A stretch of 45,051 nucleotides of DNA from Myxococcales bacterium (GCA_016794525.1 JAEUJY010000089.1:1-45051); one strand, 5' to 3'. Shown: positions 1 to 7,900, counted from the first letter of the stretch. The notes: generated from the letters alone by a model not told the origin. Program-made: numbers and translations.

Positions 1-230
1 TGCCGCTGCCCGAGCCCGCCGCGACGTCGGTGCCGCTGCCCTAGCCGGCGGCTGCGGTGCCGCTGCCGGAGCCCGCCGCCGCCGTGCCGCTGCCCGAGCC
101 CGCGGCGACGTCGGTGGCCGTGCCGCTGCCCGAGCCCGCCGCGACGTCCGTGGCCGTGCCGCTGCCCGAGCCCGCCGCGACGTCCGTGGCCGTGCCGCTG
201 CCCGAGCCGGCCGCGACGTCGGGGGTGGCG
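1..230. repeat. 36-bp tandem repeat encoding a 12-residue Gly/Ser/Ala unit
   Basis: The motif GCGACGTC recurs at 105, 141, 177 and 213, exactly 36 bp apart, and again at 21. On the minus strand each unit encodes the 12-residue repeat DVAAGSGSGTAT. Between 30 and 104 the units are shorter and lack the DV step. The repeat runs through the TAG stop at 41-43 to the window edge, so part of the array lies beyond the present reading frame. Confidence 0.85.
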
Positions 231-403
231 GTGCCCGAGCCCGCGGCCACGCCGGGCTCGCTGGAGCCCGAACCGCTGCCTTCGCTATTCTCGGTCGAGG
301 CCTCGGACTTCTTGCCGGTGCCGACGCCGAAGTACAGGCCAGAGAACGTGCCCGCGGCGACAGCCACGGACACCAGGATGGGGACGATCTTCGGCGTGCT
401 CAT
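41..403 (-). CDS. Gly/Ser-repeat exported or membrane protein, cut by an in-repeat amber codon
   Basis: This 120-residue protein has an N-terminal hydrophobic stretch at about residues 6-26, which could be a signal anchor. A low-complexity Gly-Ser-Ala-Thr region of 12-residue repeats fills the rest. It follows the TPR-PEGA gene by 21 bp on the same strand and is probably co-transcribed with it. The frame ends at TAG (41-43), where neighbouring units have the Ser codon TCG. The repeat reading continues in phase beyond the stop (GSGTDVAAGSGSG) to the window edge. The gene may therefore be a truncated version of a longer protein. Function is unknown; a flexible surface linker or stalk is possible. 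Confidence 0.6.
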   Translation of the reverse strand: MSTPKIVPILVSVAVAAGTFSGLYFGVGTGKKSEASTENSEGSGSGSSEPGVAAGSGTATPDVAAGSGSGTATDVAAGSGSGTATDVAAGSGSGTATDVAAGSGSGTAAAGSGSGTAAAG

Positions 404-424
404 GGGGACCTCGTTCGGCGACTG

Positions 425-1561
425 CTACAGCTCACCCGCGACCACCAGCCCACCCGCTCCGGCTTGGACCCACGGCGTCACCCGAACCTTGGGTGCCACC
501 GCGTACTCATCGAAGGCGTTGGCGCGCTCGGTGGCGCGCTCGCGGTGCAGCCGGGCTTTCGGCCGGTACACCTTCACGTAATAGAACGTCACGACGCTGG
601 CCGCGACGATCGTCCCGGCGATCAGCCCGTCGGTCAGGAGCGCCAGCCGGCGCCCCGACACCCGCGCGTCTTCGCGGGCCTGGGCGGTGCCGCTCTCGTC
701 GGTGAACTCGCCGTGGCGGCCGATCGCCATGATGCCCGCGGCGGTGGCGCCGCCGAGCAGGCCGACGGTGATCGCGCCGCCGACGTACAGCGGCACCTTG
801 CTCGGCGCCGGGGGCACGATGACGACCGGCTTGGGCGGTGGCGGGCGCGGCGGCTCGACGATGACCTCGATCGGCTTGAGCTCGAACGTCCGCTCGGACT
901 CGCTGCCGGCCTCGACCGACAGCGACTGCTCGAGCGGCTGGTAGCCGTCGGCGTCGAACGCCAGCGTGTACTCGCCGGCGTCGAGGAACAGCGGATCGGG
1001 CAGCGGCGAGACGCCGATCTCGGTGCCCGACAGCGTCACGTGGGTGCCGTCGGGCGCGACCACCAGCGACACGACGCCGAGGTTCAGCTTGACCGCCTCG
1101 AGGCGCTTCTCGGCCTCGGCCTTGAGGCCGGGATCGGGGGCGGCGACCTGGGTCAGGAACCGACGGTAGTTGCGCGCGGCGTCGGCCCAGTGGCCGAGCT
1201 TGTCGTGCGCGACCGCGACCGGGAACAAGATCTGCGGGTTCGGCACCAGCTCGAACGCCTTCTGGTACGCGGCCAGCGCGCGCTCGTACTGCGCCTGGGC
1301 CTCGGCGGTCTTCTTGCGCTTGAGCAGCTTGTCGCCGGCCTTGAGGAAGCCGTCGCCACCGTCGAGCAGCTTGCGCGCGGCCGCCTTGGCCTCGGCCTCG
1401 CTCATCGCCGGCGGCGCGTCGGGCGCCGGCTCCTCGGGCGCGGGCACGGCGTCGGGCGCGGCGTCGGGCGGCGGGTCGTCCGCGGCCGGCTGCTCGGCGC
1501 GGGCCTCGGCCGCGACGAAGCACACGCAGGCCAAGGCGATCCCCAGGCGTGTCGATCCCAT
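425..1561 (-). CDS. TPR and PEGA domain membrane protein
   Basis: The start chosen is the ATG at 1561, giving 378 residues that begin with a clear signal peptide (MGSTRLGIALACVCF..., cleavage near AEARA). An upstream in-frame start would put a charged leader in front. A Pro/Ala/Asp-rich linker follows, then TPR-like helices (YERALAAYQKAFEL), then a PEGA domain with the typical ending LFLDAGEYTLAFDADGYQP. A transmembrane segment (VPLYVGGAITVGLLGGATAAGIMAIG) and a second hydrophobic segment come next. Proteins of this make-up are common in myxobacteria as envelope proteins of unknown role. The sequence TAGACT lies 7 nt before the ATG, suggesting a leaderless transcript. Confidence 0.75.
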   Translation of the reverse strand: MGSTRLGIALACVCFVAAEARAEQPAADDPPPDAAPDAVPAPEEPAPDAPPAMSEAEAKAAARKLLDGGDGFLKAGDKLLKRKKTAEAQAQYERALAAYQKAFELVPNPQILFPVAVAHDKLGHWADAARNYRRFLTQVAAPDPGLKAEAEKRLEAVKLNLGVVSLVVAPDGTHVTLSGTEIGVSPLPDPLFLDAGEYTLAFDADGYQPLEQSLSVEAGSESERTFELKPIEVIVEPPRPPPPKPVVIVPPAPSKVPLYVGGAITVGLLGGATAAGIMAIGRHGEFTDESGTAQAREDARVSGRRLALLTDGLIAGTIVAASVVTFYYVKVYRPKARLHRERATERANAFDEYAVAPKVRVTPWVQAGAGGLVVAGEL

Positions 1562-1568
1562 GCTCCGA

Positions 1569-1574
1569 AGTCTA
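1569..1574 (-). promoter_or_regulatory. -10-like box TAGACT, 7 nt upstream of the TPR-PEGA start
   Basis: On the minus strand TAGACT precedes the ATG at 1561 by 7 nt, the spacing expected if transcription begins at or next to the start codon. The same hexamer at the same distance occurs before the lipoprotein gene starting at 35462. No clear -35 element is visible. Confidence 0.4.
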
Positions 1575-1645
1575 CACCGCGTCGGCGACGAGATCATCCC
1601 GGCGGCGCAGCTCGACGCGTCGGGGCGCGGCGCGCGTGGCGAGGC

Positions 1646-2431
1646 TCAGCGGCCGGCGAGCCCGCCGTGGACCTGGGTCACGAACTCGAGCGTCGTCAGC
1701 GGGTGCCCGACCAGGTGGGTGATCACCCCGAGCATCGCGTCGCGGGCGCCGAGCCGCACGTCGGCCTCGACCGCGATCTGCGGGGCGGCCGCCAGCGGCA
1801 CCGCCGCCACCGCGCGCAGGTAGGCGCGGACATCCTCGTCGAGCGGCCGCACGCCGAGCCCGGTCGAGCGCGCCGCGCACGCGCCGCACACCGCCCCGCC
1901 ACGCGCCGGATCGAACACCGCGCCGACGCCCAGCTGGTGTGCGCCGCACGCCGCGCAGGCGTCGAGCACCACCGCCGAGCCCAGCTCGGCGCACAGCGCC
2001 AGCTCGAAACCGCGCAGCAGCGCCGGCGACGGCCCCGCCGCCAGCGCGCGCCACAGCTCGACGACGTGATCGAGCAGCCCGGGATCCGGCGCCTCCGGCG
2101 GCGCCAGCTCGCGCACCAGCTCGAGCGCGTAGCTGGCGTGGCCCAGCCCGATCGGATCGAGCGCCAGGCCGCGGTGATCGTCGACCAGCTCGGCGCCGTC
2201 GAGGCTCCACAGCTCGCTGCCGCGCCGGCGGCGCCCCAGCGTCACCGACAGCACCGCCAGCATCTCGAGCCCGGCGGGGAAGCGCTTGCGCGATCGCCGC
2301 GCGCCGCGCGCGACCGCGCTGACCCGGCCGTGGTCGCGGGTGAACAGCGCGACGATCAGATCCGACTCGCCCACCGGCGTCCGCCGCAGGATCACGGCGT
2401 CGGTCGGCGCGAGCGCGCCGGCCTCGGTCAC
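1646..2431 (-). CDS. recO: DNA repair protein RecO
   Basis: This 261-residue protein matches RecO, which helps load RecA at gaps by displacing SSB in the RecFOR pathway. The N-terminal OB-fold signature is visible (DAVILRRTPVGESDLIVALFT, then GRVSAVARGARRSRKR). The central helical part includes LRGFELALCAELG. Zinc-ligand cysteines lie at 159, 162, 182 and 185 (CAAC, CGAC), as in typical RecO. The start is GTG at 2431; its GTG overlaps the TGA of the upstream RodZ-like gene in a GTGA junction, so translation is probably coupled. It is the last gene of the Tgl-like, RodZ-like, recO operon. Confidence 0.9.
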   Translation of the reverse strand: MTEAGALAPTDAVILRRTPVGESDLIVALFTRDHGRVSAVARGARRSRKRFPAGLEMLAVLSVTLGRRRRGSELWSLDGAELVDDHRGLALDPIGLGHASYALELVRELAPPEAPDPGLLDHVVELWRALAAGPSPALLRGFELALCAELGSAVVLDACAACGAHQLGVGAVFDPARGGAVCGACAARSTGLGVRPLDEDVRAYLRAVAAVPLAAAPQIAVEADVRLGARDAMLGVITHLVGHPLTTLEFVTQVHGGLAGR

Positions 2432-3612
2432 CCGAGCTCAGCGGCGGGTGTGGCGGCGCGGGTGATGCCCTCGCCGGTCGAGCTCGGACGGCGCATCAGG
2501 TACGACAGCGTCAGCGTCGCGACGATCAGCAGGATGATCACGGCGAGCGTGAGGCCGCCCTGCCGGCTGCCCCGCTCCTGATCGAGCAGCGCCGGCGGCA
2601 GGAAGCTGCGCCAGCCGCCGTCCTTGGCCCGGGCGCGCTCCTCGCGGGTGCGCTCGGCGTCCTCGGGGTGGTCGTCGTCGATGACCAGCGACGGCGCGGC
2701 GAACGCGCGGCTGGCCCGCGGCGGCGTCACGCGCATCGGCGCGGTGATCGGCGCCGTGATCGGCGTGGCGACCGGGGCCAGCGTGGCCTCGACGATCGGG
2801 GTGATCTCGACGACCGGCGGCGCGGCCACGACGGGCGCAGCCTCGACGGGCGCGCTGGCGGCCGCGCGATCGGCGGCGTCGAGCGCCTCGGCCTCGGCGC
2901 GGGCCTCCTCGGGCACGACCACCGCGGCCATCTCGACGCTCTTGCGGACGAAGCGGCCCTTGGCGTCGCGCTCGCGCGTGCCGGGGATCGTCGCGGCGCG
3001 CTGGCGCGTGGTGCGCTTGCGGGCGGGCGCCTCGACCAGCGGCGCGACCTCGATCGCCACCGGCGCGGCGACGACCGGCTCGGTCGCCGGCGCCGCGTCG
3101 GCCACGGCGAGGATGCGCGGGGCGTTGGTCACCGGCGCGGCCGACATCGGGCGCGCGGCCACCGTCGACGGCGCCAGCGTGGCCATCGTGTCGAGCAGCG
3201 CCTGGGCCTGGGCCGAGGCGACGGGCGCGGCGGTGAAGCCGCAGCCGCTGTAGCGGGCCAGCGACTCCTCGACCGACAGGCCGACGCACCGGGCGTAGCT
3301 GCGGAGGAAGCCGCGCACGAAGACGTCGGCGGGGAGCTCGTCCCAGCGACCTTCCTCGAGGCTATCGAGGGTCCGCATCGGGATGCGCGTGACGCGGGCC
3401 ACGTGCTCGCGCGTCATCTCGCGCGCCTGCCGCCCCTCGACCAACCACACCGACAGCGCCGCGCGGGCCGTCATCACCTCGTCCGAGATCGCACCATCGC
3501 TGGGCGTCCGCCGTCCCGCGACCCGGGCCGCGCGCTCGACGGCCGACGACAGCACGCCAGTGGAACGCCGCTGGGTCGATTCGCCGTTCGCGGGCGTCTT
3601 GCTCTGGGTCAC
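2428..3612 (-). CDS. RodZ-like helix-turn-helix protein with C-terminal membrane anchor
   Basis: With the GTG start at 3612, which overlaps the stop of the upstream gene as GTGA, the protein has 394 residues. Residues about 53-120 form an HTH_25/RodZ-type domain (GRQAREMTREHVARVTRIP, LDSLEEGRW, FVRGFLRSYARCVGL). A long Ala/Val/Pro-rich low-complexity region follows, and one transmembrane segment (LTLAVIILLIVATLTLSYL) lies about 40 residues from the end. RodZ links MreB to the cell wall machinery. Here the anchor sits near the C-terminus and only about 20 residues follow it, so the usual periplasmic domain is missing. Its position after a Tgl/PilF-like gene recalls the pilF-rodZ order in gammaproteobacteria. 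Confidence 0.75.
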   Translation of the reverse strand: MTQSKTPANGESTQRRSTGVLSSAVERAARVAGRRTPSDGAISDEVMTARAALSVWLVEGRQAREMTREHVARVTRIPMRTLDSLEEGRWDELPADVFVRGFLRSYARCVGLSVEESLARYSGCGFTAAPVASAQAQALLDTMATLAPSTVAARPMSAAPVTNAPRILAVADAAPATEPVVAAPVAIEVAPLVEAPARKRTTRQRAATIPGTRERDAKGRFVRKSVEMAAVVVPEEARAEAEALDAADRAAASAPVEAAPVVAAPPVVEITPIVEATLAPVATPITAPITAPMRVTPPRASRAFAAPSLVIDDDHPEDAERTREERARAKDGGWRSFLPPALLDQERGSRQGGLTLAVIILLIVATLTLSYLMRRPSSTGEGITRAATPAAELG

Positions 3613-4472
3613 CGGGCGCCTCCGGCGGAGAAAGAAGCGGTGCGGCACTGGGCGGCGACACAGCTCGCCGGCGCCTGGGACAGGCATTGCGCCTGCGCCG
3701 CGCGGGCGTCGTCGAGGAGGCCTTGTTCCAGTCGCGCCTTCATGAGGTAGAGAGCAGCTTCCTGCACATGGCAGTCGGTTTGATCGCTAACTTCCTGAAA
3801 CTGCTCGGCGGCTTTTTCCCATTCTTCGCGGGCAAAGTAAACCCGTCCGAGCCGATAAGTTGCGACGCACATCCCGGGCTGGAACTGGACCGCCTGCCGC
3901 AGCTCCTTGAAGGCCGAAACCATGTCGTTCTTGGCGAAGTAGGCCCAGCCCAGGTGAGCCCGCGTCAGCCCCGGGCTGACCAGGCGGGCGGGCGCCGCCA
4001 GCGCGTGCTCGAAGTCGTCGCGGGCTCGATCGGCGTCGCCCAGCAGCAGCGCCGCCGTGCCGGCGTTGGAGAACGCCTCGCCGAAATCGGGAGCCAGCGC
4101 CGCCGCCTTGCGGAAGTCGGCCTCGGCCAGGCCGAGCTCCTTCTCCACCTCGTCGCGGAGCGCCTCGGCGTCCAGCCCGGTGAGGCAACCCTCGATCTCG
4201 AGCAGCCGCTGATCGGCCAGCGCGCGCAGGTGATGCACGAGGCCGCGGACGTTGTACGCCTCCTCGTTGGTGTTGAGGTAGGCGATGGCCTTGTTGGCCT
4301 CGGCCTCGGCCGCCTCGAGCTGGTTCTTCAGCAGGAAGTCGCGGGCCAGCTCGAGCCGGGTCTGGCTCTTGGCCGGATCGCCCTCGGGGCGAGGACATCC
4401 GCCCAGCGCGAGCGCCGCGATCGCGGCGCCGAGTAACCCGACGCCGTGCGTAAATCCATGCAGTTTTGACAT
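3609..4472 (-). CDS. tgl: TPR lipoprotein, Tgl/PilF-like type IV pilus secretin pilotin candidate
   Basis: The ATG at 4472 gives 287 residues with a lipoprotein signal (lipobox LGGC, Cys26); the longer frame upstream has no signal. The mature part consists of repeated TPR helices (LELARDFLLKNQLEAAEAEA, NEEAYNVRGLVHHLRA, LGWAYFAKNDMVSAFKELRQ, YRLGRVYFAREEWEKAAEQF). Tgl in Myxococcus and PilF in Pseudomonas are TPR lipoproteins that help the PilQ secretin assemble in the outer membrane. Domain order, length and the following RodZ-like gene all fit. No other pilus gene is in the window, so a generic TPR lipoprotein cannot be excluded. It is the first gene of the three-gene operon. Confidence 0.7.
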   Translation of the reverse strand: MSKLHGFTHGVGLLGAAIAALALGGCPRPEGDPAKSQTRLELARDFLLKNQLEAAEAEANKAIAYLNTNEEAYNVRGLVHHLRALADQRLLEIEGCLTGLDAEALRDEVEKELGLAEADFRKAAALAPDFGEAFSNAGTAALLLGDADRARDDFEHALAAPARLVSPGLTRAHLGWAYFAKNDMVSAFKELRQAVQFQPGMCVATYRLGRVYFAREEWEKAAEQFQEVSDQTDCHVQEAALYLMKARLEQGLLDDARAAQAQCLSQAPASCVAAQCRTASFSAGGAR

Positions 4473-4570
4473 GTTAGAACGTGGTGCCGGGAGCTTGCCC
4501 AGCGCCGGCCGCCCTGTCAACCGCCCCGCCGATCCCGGTCCTCCCCCCACGCGTGATACAGAACCTCACG

Positions 4571-5425
4571 ATGACCGCCGCGCCCGGCCCGATCGACCCG
4601 ACCCGCACGCTCGAGCTCACGTCGTCCGGCGGCACCCGCCTCCACGCGGAGGTCTACGTGCCCGCCGCGCCGCGCTGCGTGGCGCTCATCGTCCACGGCT
4701 ACGCCGAACACTGCGGCCGCTACCGTGAGGTCGCCCACGTGCTCCACGCCGCCGGCTGCGCGGTGCTGGCGTTCGACCTCCGCGGCCATGGTCGCTCGAC
4801 CGGCAAGCGCGGCCACGTCGGCAGCTTCCGCGAGTACCGCGACGACCTCGAGGCCGCGCGCACCGCCGCGGTCGCGCTGGCCCCGGACCGGCCGCTGCTG
4901 GTCGTCGGCCACTCCAACGGCTCGCTGATCACCCTGGCGGCGCTGACCGACGCGGTCCCGCTCGCGTGCAAGGCGGCGGTGCTCTCGTCGCCGTTCCTGG
5001 CGCTGCGGCTGGCGGTGCCCGCCCCGAAGATCTGGCTCGCCAAGGCCGCCAGCACCATCTACCCGGCGTTCTCGCAGAAGAACGATCTGCGTCCCGAGGA
5101 CCTCACCAGCGATCCCGCCAAGCAGGCCGAGCGCGTCGCTGACACGCTGTGCCACGACGTGGCGTCGGCCCGGTGGTTCACCGAGGCGCGCGCCGCGCAG
5201 GCGCGCGTGCTGGCCCACGCCGATCGCATCAAGGTGTCCACGCTGTGGCTGATCGGCGGGGACGATCCCATCGCCGATCCCGCGGTCTCGGAGCGGTTCG
5301 CGCGCACGGTCGGCGGCGCCGACGTGCGCCGGCTCGACGGCTACAAGCACGAGGTGTGGAACGAGCGCGAGCGCGCCGTGCCGCTGGCCGCGCTGGGCGA
5401 GTTCGCCCGCGCGATCACTCCCTGA
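4571..5425 (+). CDS. Alpha/beta hydrolase, monoacylglycerol lipase-like (S33 type)
   Basis: The ATG at 4571 gives 284 residues without a signal peptide. Landmarks of the serine hydrolase fold are the oxyanion-hole HG in LIVHGYAEHCGRY, the strand AFDLRGHGRS, the nucleophile elbow GHSNGS, an acid candidate in LIGGDDPIAD and the catalytic His in YKHEVWNE. The HGYAEHxGRY and DLRGHGRSxGxRG pair is typical of monoacylglycerol lipase/lysophospholipase-type enzymes. It probably hydrolyses lipid esters in the cytoplasm. It is divergent from the Tgl-like operon, with 98 bp between the two starts. Confidence 0.8.
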   Translation: MTAAPGPIDPTRTLELTSSGGTRLHAEVYVPAAPRCVALIVHGYAEHCGRYREVAHVLHAAGCAVLAFDLRGHGRSTGKRGHVGSFREYRDDLEAARTAAVALAPDRPLLVVGHSNGSLITLAALTDAVPLACKAAVLSSPFLALRLAVPAPKIWLAKAASTIYPAFSQKNDLRPEDLTSDPAKQAERVADTLCHDVASARWFTEARAAQARVLAHADRIKVSTLWLIGGDDPIADPAVSERFARTVGGADVRRLDGYKHEVWNERERAVPLAALGEFARAITP

Positions 5426-5446
5426 TTGGCGGATTCCCCAGGCTGC

Positions 5447-5452
5447 TATACT
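5447..5452 (+). promoter_or_regulatory. -10 box TATACT before the amidotransferase-like gene
   Basis: TATACT matches the sigma-70 -10 consensus at five of six positions. TTGGCG at 5426-5431 is a weak -35 with 15-bp spacing. The box ends 6 nt before the GTG at 5459, suggesting transcription starts at that codon. Confidence 0.5.
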
Positions 5453-5458
5453 CGGGCG

Positions 5459-6250
5459 GTGCTGGCCGCCTGCATGTGCAACCACCCCGAGCGTCTCGGC
5501 GCCGCGCTGGGCCCGCTCGGCCTCTCGGTGCCCGGGCCGATCACGCGGTGGGCGATGGCGTGGGTCCACGGGGGCGAGGTGCTGGTGGCGCGCACGCCGC
5601 GCCCCGCCGAGGCCGGCCTGGACCTCGGACCGACGCTGGCCGACCCGCGCTCCGACTGCGTCCTGCTCACGGCGCTGTCGGCCGACGACGGCGGCGATCC
5701 CGACGATCAGCCGCCCAGCCGGTTCCGCCGCTGGATGCTGTCCGAGGACCCGACGCTCACCGTCGACGCCGACCGCTGGCCGGAGCTGGCGGCGCACATC
5801 CCCGAGTTCCTCCGCCGCAACCTGCGCGGCCGCACCACCGCCGAGCTCACGCTGCACACGCTGGTGGCGCTGCTCCACGATCAGGGTCGCGCCGACGAGC
5901 TGACCATCCGGGTCGGCGAGCTCGCCCGGGTCGTGATCGAAGCCACCGCGCTGGTCCGCGGCGCCCTCGAGCGCGCCGGCCTCCCCGCGCCGGGCGGCGC
6001 CGTCGCGGTGTCCAACAGCCGCGCGCTGATCGTCGCGTCGCGCGATCTGCCGCTGGCCATCCACGCGCTCCACGTCGACAACGACCGGGGCCAGCGCGAC
6101 CCGTCGTTCCGCGGCGTGCTCGTGACCGCCGGGCTGGCCCCACCCGCCACCCACGACCCGGATCGCGCCGTGCCCGAGCTGGTGCCCGCCGGCTCGCTGG
6201 TCACCGTGAGCCGCGACCTCCAGCTCACGATCGCCGCCCTGCCCCGCTGA
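5459..6250 (+). CDS. Class II glutamine amidotransferase-like protein, probably inactive
   Basis: The protein has 263 residues from the GTG at 5459, chosen because a good -10 box ends 6 nt before it. The alternative ATG at 5474 would give Met-Cys-Asn. From memory of the family, the landmarks SRFRRWML, IPEFLRRNLRG and LLHDQGRADE correspond to FRFRRWLFAHDG, LPDFLRRNIRG and FLHDAGRLD in myxobacterial class II amidotransferases. In this protein the N-terminal Cys2 (with the GTG start), the HxR motif (reads LLTAL), the THPF motif (reads QPPS) and the HNG/HDG motif (reads LSEDP) are all missing. It is probably a pseudoenzyme with a retained fold. Palindrome array A follows its stop codon. Confidence 0.55.
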   Translation: MLAACMCNHPERLGAALGPLGLSVPGPITRWAMAWVHGGEVLVARTPRPAEAGLDLGPTLADPRSDCVLLTALSADDGGDPDDQPPSRFRRWMLSEDPTLTVDADRWPELAAHIPEFLRRNLRGRTTAELTLHTLVALLHDQGRADELTIRVGELARVVIEATALVRGALERAGLPAPGGAVAVSNSRALIVASRDLPLAIHALHVDNDRGQRDPSFRGVLVTAGLAPPATHDPDRAVPELVPAGSLVTVSRDLQLTIAALPR

Positions 6251-6273
6251 TCGTCGCGGCCCGCGGCGCCGTG

Positions 6274-6399
6274 GGCCATCTCCCACGTGGGACGTCGCGG
6301 CCATCTCCCACGTGGGACGCCGCGGCCATCTCCCACGTGGGACGTCGCGGCCATCCCACGTGGGATACCGCGGCCATCTCCCACGTGGGACGGCGCGGA
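6274..6399. repeat. Palindrome array A: five TCCCACGTGGGA units, 25-bp period
   Basis: The perfect 12-bp palindrome TCCCACGTGGGA occurs at 6281, 6306, 6331, 6354 and 6379. Spacing is 25 bp, except for one step of 23 bp where two bases are lost. Flanks are conserved and asymmetric: GGCCATC before and CGYCGC after. The array fills most of the 160 bp between the convergent stops of the amidotransferase-like gene (6250) and the VWA gene (6411). The palindrome does not extend beyond 12 bp and there is no T-run, so it is not a typical terminator. Confidence 0.95.
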
Positions 6400-6410
6400 C
6401 CGTCGGCGAC

Positions 6411-7844
6411 TCAGCGCGCCAGGTCGTAGGCCTCGGCGCGGCGCGCCTTGACGCCGCTCTTGGCGGCGGCGGCGCTGGGCGGCGGGGCGGCGAAGCCCGC
6501 GGCGGCCGCGCCGGCGTACTTGCGGACCTTGGCGTCGAGCTCGGCATCGCCCAGCTCGCGGGCGGCGGTCGCCGCCTCGGTCGTGCGCGCCCGGAGGATC
6601 TGCTGCGCGCGCTCGATGCGCCCGTCGGCGTACTCACCCGCGGCCTGGTCGATCGCCTCGGCGGTGCGGGCCTCCTCGACCATGCGGACGATGGCGGGGT
6701 CCCGGCCGGCCGCGACCGCGGCGAGATCGGCGGTGACGATGGCGCGGGCGTCGGCGACCGCCTCGACCTGCCGACCGCCGACCAGGCGGTAGCGCCAGCG
6801 CACCGAGGCCACGTCCAGCGCGCCGCTGCGGTAGCCGGCGGTGGTCGGCGCCAGATCGGTGCGCAGCCGCACGACGACCTTGGTCTGCTGCTTGGCGCGG
6901 AGGTCGGCCACCGGCACGCGCACCGCGCTCGGCCCTAGCCGCTCGAACGAGTAGCCGAGCACGTCGACGATCGTCACGCCCGGCGCGGCGTCGATGCGCA
7001 GATCGCCCGCGGCGATGACGGTCTGGCCGAGCGTGTCGAGCTCCTTGATGAACATGCCAGCGAGCTGCGTGCCCTGCTCGACGAAGTAGTAGTTGCCGCG
7101 GCCGGCCGACGCGATGCCGGCCATGACGTGCTCGTTGTAATCGAGGCCCATCCCGATCGCGCTGATCGACACGCCGGTCTCGGCGCGGGTACCGGCGAAG
7201 CGGATCAGGTCCGCCGCGTTGGAGATGCCGTCGGTGGGCTTGCCGTCGGACAGCAGCACGATCCGCCGGACGTCCTTGTGCGCGCGGGCCAGCTCGTCCG
7301 AGCCGGCCCACAGCGCCGCCGAGATGCCGGTGTTGCCGCCGGGCTGCAGCTGGGCGATCGCCGCGCGCAGCGCGGCCTTGCCAGCGTCGTCGGCGGCGAT
7401 CAGCGGCACGTCGACGGTGGCGCGCGAGTCGTAGCTGATCAGCGTCGCCTCGTCGTCGGGGCCGAGCCGATCGACCAGCGCCTGCGCGGCGGCCTTGGCC
7501 TGGCCCAGCTTGCCGTCGTCGGCCATCGAGCCCGAGCGGTCGATCACGATCGCGATGCTGGCCGGCGCGCGCACCGACGTGGTCGCGTCGGGGGCGGTGA
7601 TCGAGGCGGCCAGGTAGGTCTCGTTGGGCCCCGCGGCCAGGTGCGTCGAGGGCAGCGCCAGCACCAGGCCCGCGGCGGTGCGCGGCGGCGGGTCGGGCTG
7701 GGCGGGCGGCGGCGGCGACGCGGTCGTCGACCGCCCCCGAGGCGCCAGCAGCGCCGCCACGATCGCCGCGCCGGTGGCGCTGGCCAGGACCAGGCCGGTG
7801 CGGATGCGAGCGCGACGGGCCGACGCGACGGGGATCGTGGTCAT
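6411..7844 (-). CDS. Membrane-anchored von Willebrand factor A domain protein
   Basis: The ATG at 7844 gives 477 residues. A basic N-terminus is followed by a signal anchor at about residues 17-34, then a Pro-rich linker. The VWA domain starts near residue 95 with an intact MIDAS metal site: DRSGS at 102-106, a Thr in GGNTGIS and an Asp in LLSDGKPTDG. After the VWA domain comes a beta-rich segment and a C-terminal Ala-rich helical region. This resembles secreted VWA proteins of the YfbK/inter-alpha-trypsin-inhibitor type, which bind partners through Mg-dependent contacts. The partner is unknown. It is divergent from the TetR gene and ends next to array A. Confidence 0.8.
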   Translation of the reverse strand: MTTIPVASARRARIRTGLVLASATGAAIVAALLAPRGRSTTASPPPPAQPDPPPRTAAGLVLALPSTHLAAGPNETYLAASITAPDATTSVRAPASIAIVIDRSGSMADDGKLGQAKAAAQALVDRLGPDDEATLISYDSRATVDVPLIAADDAGKAALRAAIAQLQPGGNTGISAALWAGSDELARAHKDVRRIVLLSDGKPTDGISNAADLIRFAGTRAETGVSISAIGMGLDYNEHVMAGIASAGRGNYYFVEQGTQLAGMFIKELDTLGQTVIAAGDLRIDAAPGVTIVDVLGYSFERLGPSAVRVPVADLRAKQQTKVVVRLRTDLAPTTAGYRSGALDVASVRWRYRLVGGRQVEAVADARAIVTADLAAVAAGRDPAIVRMVEEARTAEAIDQAAGEYADGRIERAQQILRARTTEAATAARELGDAELDAKVRKYAGAAAAGFAAPPPSAAAAKSGVKARRAEAYDLAR

Positions 7845-7860
7845 GAGGCGATGGAACGCA

Positions 7861-7876
7861 CGCCTGTCAGCAGGCG
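7861..7876. promoter_or_regulatory. Inverted repeat between the VWA and TetR genes, candidate operator
   Basis: CGCCTG-TCAG-CAGGCG is a perfect 6-bp inverted repeat with a 4-bp centre. It lies 17 bp before the VWA start and 25 bp before the TTGACA of the TetR promoter. TetR-family proteins often bind an inverted repeat in their own divergent intergenic region. This is a candidate only. Confidence 0.35.
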
Positions 7877-7900
7877 ATCTACCCGCCCCAAACTCTCTGC

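Noticed and set aside
4517-6637. A 706-residue minus-strand frame over the hydrolase and amidotransferase-like genes
   Set aside because: Low-complexity Arg/Ala/Gly composition; it crosses array A and two genes with good family matches.
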